In this document: in pieces, positions 33,022 to 40,000 of the stretch
Numbering within the stretch: position 1 is the first letter of the stretch
Layout: the number at the start of each line of letters is the position of its first letter
DNA from: Neocallimastix lanati (nom. inval.)
Taxonomy: Eukaryota; Neocallimastigomycota; Neocallimastigomycetes; Neocallimastigales; Neocallimastigaceae
DNA length: 40,000 nt
Reading direction: 5' to 3'
Assembly (NCBI GenBank): GCA_016946835.1
Contig: JACVTC010000131.1
Span: 345,001-385,000 of the forward strand
The notes under the pieces: model-generated
What the model was told of the DNA's origin: nothing
Database searches by the model: none
The model's input: the letters and a program-made list of their open reading frames with translations, nothing else
Made by a program: the position numbers and the translations under genes

Positions 33022-33861
33022 TTAATTTGATAACTTTATTGAAATATTTATAACATTATATCCTGATATTAATATAATAGCAACAAGAGAGCCTTCATAT
33101 GCAAAATCAATATATTTAGAATCAATTTTTTTATTATAGTGTGAACCAATAATACCTGTCAATACACTTACAGCTATTAAAATTACAAATAGCCACCAAG
33201 TTAATGTATCATCAAAGGTAACATTATCTCTAAAATTACCCATAATAACATACTGTATTAATTTTGTTGTTTGTGAAAAAACAATTACTAATAGTGAGTT
33301 TACAGCAGCTAATTTTACATCCATTGAAAATAAAAGAATGAAAATACAAACGTTAATGGCTCCTCCTCCAATATCAAGAAACACTGATATCATACCTAAA
33401 AATACACCTATGATACCAGTGACTAATAAACTATTAAGATGATAGGAGACTCCTTTCTTCTTTAACGTTAACATATAAAGTAAAACTAAAAAAATTAACG
33501 AACCAATTCCTGCATTTTGAATAAGTGTAATAATTTCCTTTCCAGTCTCTGGATAAGCGTCATTCACTATATCTCTAATAAAATTAAAGAAAAAATTCCC
33601 CGCAATTCCACCAAGAATTCCTCCTATGGATAAAACAAATGACTCTTTAAAGCTTATTTTTGTTTTATAAAATAAATGTTTTATAACTGATGTTAAACTC
33701 GTCGTTAAAACACATGATAAGGATATCAATGCAATTTGAAATTTTGAAAATGAATCTATTGCATCTAATACTGGTTTTATAATAACACCACCTCCTATAC
33801 CACATAGTGAACCAAGAAGAGTTGCCACAAAAATAACAGCAATTACTATTGAAAAATGCAT
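33022..33861 (-). CDS. TauE/SafE-family membrane transporter (sulfite/anion exporter type)
   Basis: 279-residue polytopic membrane protein of the TauE/SafE (DUF81) family. Members export sulfite, sulfoacetate or related anions, or are of unknown substrate; the substrate here is open. Two internal homologous halves carry the typical glycine motif: GSLCGIGGGVIIKP (17-30) and VFLDIGGGAIN (160-170). Hydrophobic segments lie at about 3-19, 41-60, 73-92, 117-132, 144-166, 171-190, 220-241 and 256-274, giving around eight helices. The length matches the usual 250-300 residues, so the gene looks complete. The start at 33861 opens directly into the first helix. It has no introns and no neighbour within 3 kb. 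The family is common in bacteria and present but patchier in eukaryotes, so acquisition from a gut bacterium is plausible but unproven. Its base composition is as AT-rich as the host's. Confidence 0.88.
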   Translation of the reverse strand: MHFSIVIAVIFVATLLGSLCGIGGGVIIKPVLDAIDSFSKFQIALISLSCVLTTSLTSVIKHLFYKTKISFKESFVLSIGGILGGIAGNFFFNFIRDIVNDAYPETGKEIITLIQNAGIGSLIFLVLLYMLTLKKKGVSYHLNSLLVTGIIGVFLGMISVFLDIGGGAINVCIFILLFSMDVKLAAVNSLLVIVFSQTTKLIQYVIMGNFRDNVTFDDTLTWWLFVILIAVSVLTGIIGSHYNKKIDSKYIDFAYEGSLVAIILISGYNVINISIKLSN

Positions 33862-34091
33862 TTCTATTAATATATATATAATTGTTATTATTATAATTAT
33901 CTAAATTACTTTTTCTTTTTTTAAAAATTTTTATTTTTACTTTATTTTATTTTTTTTTTTTTAATTATATATTGATAATATTAATTATTTTATAAAATTT
34001 TGATATTGTATGTAGTTGTATTGCAATATATTTTATTTATTTTATTTTTCAAATAAACTTTGTTTATTATTATCAATCAATTATTGTTTAT

Positions 34092-34207
34092 TAAAGTCTA
34101 TCTCAGTTAGTCAGTTAGTGACAGAATTAATAATATTATTGTAAATTTTGAATAATAAAGTCTATCCAAGTTAGTGACAGAATTAATAATATTGTAAATT
34201 TTGAATT
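34092..34207. repeat. Tandem duplication of a 52-63-bp unit
   Basis: TAAAGTCTATC, then AGTTAGTGACAGAATTAA and TAATATTGTAAATTTTGAAT occur twice (about 34092-34154 and 34156-34207). The first copy has an extra internal CAGTTAGT repeat and an extra ATT. It lies about 240 bp upstream of the TauE/SafE start, so it could fall within its regulatory region. Confidence 0.75.
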
Positions 34208-37200
34208 AATTAATAAAAGTAAACAAATTTTATATTTTAAAATGCAATAATATATAATAGCTTTAATAATAAAGTTTATTTATTATAGTATAATGTCAAG
34301 AAATAAAATAAACGAATTCAAATTTCTAAAGATTACAACAAATTAGTCATTTGTTAATATATATATTTATTTACTATATTTTATTATTTTTTATAATAGA
34401 CATACTTTATTTTATTTTATTATTCTTTTTTTGGTTTTTTGGTTTTATTTTTATTTTATTTATCTTATTATTATTATTATGTTTTTTATATTTTCAATTT
34501 ATTATTTATTTCTTATATAAGCTTCATTTTTTTTTTTTTTTGTTTTACTTTAAACATTTTTAAATAAAAAAAAAATAAAATAAAATAAAAAATAAAAAAA
34601 AATTTAAAAGAAAACAATAGAACTGTAAAATGACTTAGATTCTTCTATTCTTAATTAATACAGAAGAATTTTAGGAATATTAAATCATTTATTAATTTTT
34701 AACGTATGATTTTTTAATGATTGGCAAATGTAAATAGAATAAATTTGGTGATATCAAAAATAAAATAAAAAGAAATTTTTTAATATTTATTTGAAGTTTT
34801 AAAAAAATAAAATATAATAAAATAAAATAAAATTAAATAAATTAATATAATTAAATAAATAAAAATAAATAAATAAATAAATATAATTAAATAAATAAAA
34901 TTAAATAAATAAAAGCTTAATTAAATAGGAATCTATTAATTAATATATAAATGTAATATAGAATAGATAAATTTGTTAATAAAAAAAAGGTGGAAAATAA
35001 ATAAATAAATATTAATAAACGTCAATAGTCGAATTTGAAATACTTAAAAAAAAAAAGTGAATTAGTAAATACCTAAATTAGAATATTTAACTTATAATAT
35101 ATATATATTTTATTTTATTATATTATATTATATTATATTATATTTATAATAGCACAATAATATTAACTAAAAAGGTTTATAATTATTACGACATAAAATA
35201 TAAAAGAAATTTAATTATATTTTTTAATTAGCATTAATATAGTAATATATAGGAAATAATGAATTTCATATATTAATAATATATTTTTATATAAATAATT
35301 CATTTTTTGAATTTATTTTTATTCAATTTATTATTTATTATTTAATTATTTAATTATTTATTATTAAGTTGAGGGAATAATTTATCAAGAAATTGTTAAT
35401 ATTAAGCTTTAGATAATGATTTGTAAATTTATTTTTTAATTAAATAAATTAAATTAAATAGTAAAAATTATTTGACATTGTTGTATTTTTAATTTCATTT
35501 TTAAACACTTTTTTATTATTCATTTATATCCATTAATATAAAAAAAAAACATATATATAATAAATATAAATATATATATAATAAATATAAACATATATAT
35601 AATAAAATAATTATAAATATAATAATAAAAGTATAAAATAAAATAAATATATAATAATATAATAATATAATAATGAAAATATAATAATATAAAAATATAA
35701 AAATTAAAAAATTAAAAAAAAAACATATTTATATTAAATTGTTTATCAAAAAAATCAAGTGAAATTGTAATAAAAATGTAGAAATAGTATAAATTTATAC
35801 ATCATTTTTATTTTTTAATAGACAATTATATTAATTATTATTTATTTTTATTTATTTTTATTATTTATATTAATTATTAATTATTAAATATTAAATATAT
35901 TAAATGTTTTATGATATTAAAATTATTTTTTACTAAAAACGGTGCCTATTTAACTATTTATATTAATAAATCTTTTGTTTAATTGTGCTAATATTTAATA
36001 AAAAATAATCATACGTTATTTTTTCCTCTTTATATTTTTAAATATTTTTATTTTTATTTTTTTTTATTTAATTTATTTATATTTAAAGGTTTTAATAATA
36101 ATAAAAAATGTTATATACATTCCTCTTCATACAATATTAATAATTCATTAGATAAAAAAAATTATTAAAAATATTTTTTTTACCAAACATTTTTATTACT
36201 TTTATATATGAATTTATTTATAATTATTATTTAACGGTCAACTATGATTTAAATATTACTTAAAAAAAAATTATAATATTAATTATTTATATAATTATTA
36301 TTTATAATAATCATTCTATCTATTTTTATTATCTATATTATTATTATTATTATTTATATCATTATTATTATTATTATTATTATAATTTATTATTACTATT
36401 TTTGTTGCAGCATATAATTTATCAATTTTTATTTTATTTTTTTTTTTATTTTTTTTTATCTATTTAAAAGCAAAATATTTTATTAATTTAATAAAATATA
36501 AATATAATAAAAATTATTATATATTTAAGTTATATAGTATAATATATATATATTTTTCATGTGAATAAAAATATAAAGTTTTCTGATTAAAATTTTTATT
36601 TTTAATATTAACTAAATATATATATATTAAACTTCACAGATTATTATCAATTTAATTGGAAAGTATTAACTGAAGTATCTATATATAAAATAAACTCACA
36701 ATAATTAATTAAATACAAAATTTTAATATTTAATAAAAAAATTATTTATATAAATGTATAATCTAATCTAATTAAATGATGGACGTACATTAAAATTATT
36801 TCTACTAAAGATGCTTATTAAAATAAATAAATAAAAAAAAAGGTTAACCTTTATGGATAAGATAGCATATTATCCACTAAACTTTTCTCTTGAACTAAGT
36901 GAATTATTATCAAAAGAATTCAATTAATTTTATTATAATATAAAATTTGTATTACTAGTATGCTGTTTGTATTGAATAAAAAAAAATAATAATAATAATA
37001 AAATTTTCTATATTATATTATGTAAAATATTGATTCGGTTTGTTGTTAATGAATTTATATTTATATTATTACATTTAAAAGGTATATAAAAGTGAACTAC
37101 TTATCAAATAATAAGAGTTTTAGTTAGGTTAGTTTTTAACAGTTTTTGGAAATTTCAACTCTAACATGAACAAAATATAAATATATATATAGAAATTAAA

Positions 37201-37625
37201 AATGAAATTATTTAAAGATTTAACAAACTATCTTTTTATTTTATATCTAATTCAAAGCTAGATGAAACAGGAAAAACTATGAAAGTTCTTATGATTTCGT
37301 TCTAAATTTAAATAAATGCTTAAAAAAAAAGTTAATAAAATACCTCTCTCTCGATATTATTCCTAAATCAATAAAAGCTAAAAACAATGAAATACAATAA
37401 ATTACCAATTTTTATTAACGAAAAAAATGCCAAAGAAAACGGAGCTACAATCATAAAAAAAAAATATTGAAATAATTCAATAAATTATCAACTATACCAA
37501 CAAAAATAGTATTTTAGTAAAATTGAATAAAAAAAATAAAATAAAATAAAATAAATAATGTTAAATATCCACTTTTATTGGTCTATAATTGATTGAATTA
37601 TATATTACATCAAAAAAAAAAAAAA
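34208..37625. other. AT-rich spacer
   Basis: About 3.4 kb without an acceptable gene. An open frame at 34351-34563 is Phe/Ile/Leu only and reflects T-rich DNA. Near 37264-37402 (plus) a protein-like run of about 44 codons (with ESSYDFVLNLNKCL and YLSLDIIPKSIKAKNNEIQ before a TAA) could be a last exon or relic. Upstream of it the frame closes at once. Confidence 0.4.
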
Positions 37626-37770
37626 ATGTCAATATTAATACAATTAATTGGATAAATTTTATTTATATCAAAAAAATGTCAATATTAATACAATTAATTG
37701 GATAAATTTTATTTATATCAAAAAAAAAATGTCAATAATAATACAATTAATTGGATAAATTTTATTTTTA
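37626..37770. repeat. Three tandem copies of a 50-53-bp unit
   Basis: Units begin ATGTCAATATTAATACAATT and continue AATTGGATAAATTTTATTTA. They start at 37626, 37676 and 37729 and are separated by A-runs of different length. The first two are identical apart from the A-run. The third has one substitution early and diverges at its end. A weaker fourth copy may precede them (37579-37613). Confidence 0.8.
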
Positions 37771-37877
37771 AATAAGAAAAAAATATATTAAAAATCATCA
37801 ACATGATTTAATAAATAAAAAAATTATTATTATTAATTATTATTATTATTATTTTTTTTTTTTTTTAACGGCAGCAA

Positions 37878-38132
<255 letters not shown>

Positions 38133-38399
38133 TGGTTATGTAATAAATTGTATGTAAAATATAAAAAAGAAAATTATTTTAAGGTTTTATTGAATTATAT
38201 ATATAAATAAAAATAATAAATAAACTTTAATTATGTAATAATAAATTTTTTTTGTAGTACATCATATTTTATATTGACTCCTTAACAGGTTAAGAGTCTC
38301 AATTAGCAAAGGACCAAATATTAATTTTTTAACATAAAAATGGTTTAATGATATTAATTATTTTAAAATATGATTAATTATTTTTTTTTTATTAATGTT

Positions 38400-40000
38400 T
38401 CAAAGAACGGCTAAAAGAAAAAAGAAATAATAATAATCACATTGAAGAGGAGTTCGATTTCATCAACTCTAACTGATAATAAAGACGACAAATAGATCTC
38501 TTTTTATGAAGATGATAAATCTAATGATAAAAAGATCATCATTAATAAATATTATAGAAACGTAACAAAATCCCTTTTTTGGAATTAGAGATTTCAAATT
38601 AAATAAAGAAATTTTTTTAGATTTGGTATGAACCATTAAAAAGATATCTAATTGCTATGATTTGGATACTTTTATTGAAAATGAAATTCAATTTTTCGAA
38701 GATGAACAGAATTCATATATTTAAAACAATTTAATTTCCACACATTCAATTCTCAAAAATGGATGTACAATAATTATAAAACGCGTAAAATAACAAAGAT
38801 CGGTTACAAATATTCAAAAATAAAAATCTAATTGCAAATATCTTTGTAAACGATAGAAATTTATTCACTTTTTATACAGTACCTACAAATAATATAGTTA
38901 CCAAAAATTTTGTATACAACATAGAGTCTAATTTATGGCATGCTCGTTTAGGCCATTATTACAATAATAATATTAAAGATTTTGTTATTGAACATACTAA
39001 AAATCATAATGACAAAAAATTGCCGCCAATGCAAAATCACAAAATTAAAAAGAAAATTTTTTTATTCCTCTCCTAACAATGCCACTAAACCTATGGAATT
39101 AATTCACTCCGATGTCGTTGGTAAACTGGAAACATCTTTTAATAATTTCAATTATTATGTTTACTTTTCTCGTTGATTGTTCTTGAAAATTTTGGGTTTA
39201 TCTTATCAAGCATAAATCTGATGTTCCAAATATTTTTATTAAATTTCATAAATTTATTTCTAATACTACTTCATATAATAGTATTACTTTTAAATCTGAT
39301 AATGGTACAGAATATAGAATATATTAATAAGCCTCTTACAAATTACCTAGATGATAATGGTATTAATTTTTATTCACTCCGTTCCTGGTGATCCTCAGCA
39401 AACGGTCGTGCTGAACGGTTGAACCAAACCCTTAATCGTTGCGCTTCTACATTATTTAACTCAGCTAAACTCCATTCTAAATTCTGGGATTCTGCTATAC
39501 TTTGTGCTGTTTATCTTTATAATTTAAACCCACGTCAAAGTATTAATAATAAAATTCCTAATAAATAATTTTTTTCAATAAAGATATAGATATTTCTCAT
39601 CTTAAGATTTTTGGATGTAAAGACTTTTTCTATAATAATCATAAATCCAACAAGTTTTGATAACAATACTAAACCTGGTATATTCTAAGGCTATGCTTCT
39701 GATTCTCTTGGATATAAAATTCTTGATACATCCACTAACTCTATAGTCACATCTAGACGTTTTTTTTATGGAGGATATGCCTGGTACTATTAATATCACT
39801 TTTTTTTATGATAACTATATTGATTCTATTAACAATTTCAAAGATTCTTTAATTGAGGGGGGAAAGTAATCGAGATATTAATAATAATAACATTCATCCA
39901 CAATTAAAGAATCCTTCAAATACTATTACTACTAATTATAATAATAATAATAATATCATTGATATTAATAATAATAATAATAATAATAATAATCATTATG
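38400..40000 (+). mobile_element. Decayed Ty1/copia-type retrotransposon, internal part, runs off the right edge
   Basis: The part before 38900 holds a broken Gag/protease-side region (NNLISTHSILKNGCTIIIK near 38729-38785 is the usual segment before integrase). It is followed by GAG-pre-integrase and integrase. The 3' part (after 39860) is an Asn-rich linker typical of the region between integrase and reverse transcriptase. Neither LTR is identified: the left one would lie before 38.4 kb, perhaps beyond the (ATT)n tract. Confidence 0.75.
38930..39860 (+). pseudogene. copia integrase, frame-broken
   Basis: Integrase would insert the element's cDNA into the genome. In order: LWHARLGHYYNNN (GAG-pre-integrase and zinc His residues), CRQCKITKLKRK (zinc Cys pair, after a +1 shift in an A-run near 39016), ELIHSDVVG (catalytic Asp, codon 39111), KFWVYLIKHKSD, FKSDNGTEY (second Asp, codon 39298), NGRAERLNQTLNR (catalytic Glu, codon 39413), FWDSAILCAVYLYNLNPR, and later LKIFGCKDFFYNN and GYASDSLGYKILD. 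All three DDE positions are kept, but the reading needs several frame changes and has stops. For example, a TGA at about 39182 stands where Arg is expected before KFWVYL. It is dead as a protein. Confidence 0.85.

Noticed and set aside
34351-34563. 70-codon plus-strand Phe/Ile/Leu frame
   Set aside because: T-rich DNA gives such frames by chance. It contains a T-run and no polar segments typical of a membrane protein.

Overview
The window looks like nuclear DNA of an anaerobic gut fungus (Neocallimastigomycota). Four signs point there. The DNA is extremely AT-rich, with homopolymer A/T tracts of 20-40 bases. A secreted protein is built of tandem cysteine-rich fungal dockerin (CBM10-like) modules. 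The PP2C gene has short introns. The intergenic spacers are very long and almost gene-free. Intact coding sequence is sparse: one partial multi-exon gene and four large intact ORFs in 40 kb, all reading in the standard code.

Layout. Bases 1-1235 (minus) hold the 5' part of a PP2C-type protein phosphatase in five exons that runs off the left edge. Bases 1.2-12.8 kb are AT-rich spacer with two decayed reading frames (3.8-5.2 kb and 5.67-6.06 kb, both minus) and several foldback or direct repeats. Bases 12888-14576 encode a 562-residue secreted protein with six dockerin modules in three pairs and no catalytic domain. Bases 15.3-23.4 kb are a non-LTR (LINE) retrotransposon cluster. A 4.83-kb LINE with an uninterrupted 1361-residue ORF (endonuclease plus reverse transcriptase plus zinc motif) sits inside an older, broken relative and is flanked by a 12-bp target-site duplication. 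Two more decayed fragments follow, and one of them carries its own small poly(A)-tailed insertion.

Bases 23.8-24.2 kb are a 7-bp AT satellite. Bases 25767-29582 encode a 1271-residue low-complexity protein that I do not recognise. Bases 29.6-33.0 kb are spacer holding a 45-bp inverted repeat pair (44/45 match) 533 bp apart. Bases 33022-33861 (minus) encode a TauE/SafE-type membrane transporter. Bases 33.9-37.9 kb are spacer with tandem duplications and end in an (ATT)85 microsatellite. From 38.4 kb to the right edge lies a decayed Ty1/copia element (GAG-pre-integrase and integrase).

The host genes do not form an obvious pathway. The dockerin protein belongs to extracellular cellulosome biology, the phosphatase to signalling, and the TauE/SafE protein to anion transport. 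The most interesting points are the dockerin-only protein, the nested LINE with visible insertion footprints, the two stop-studded but largely in-register decayed frames, and the long inverted repeat at 30.9-31.5 kb.
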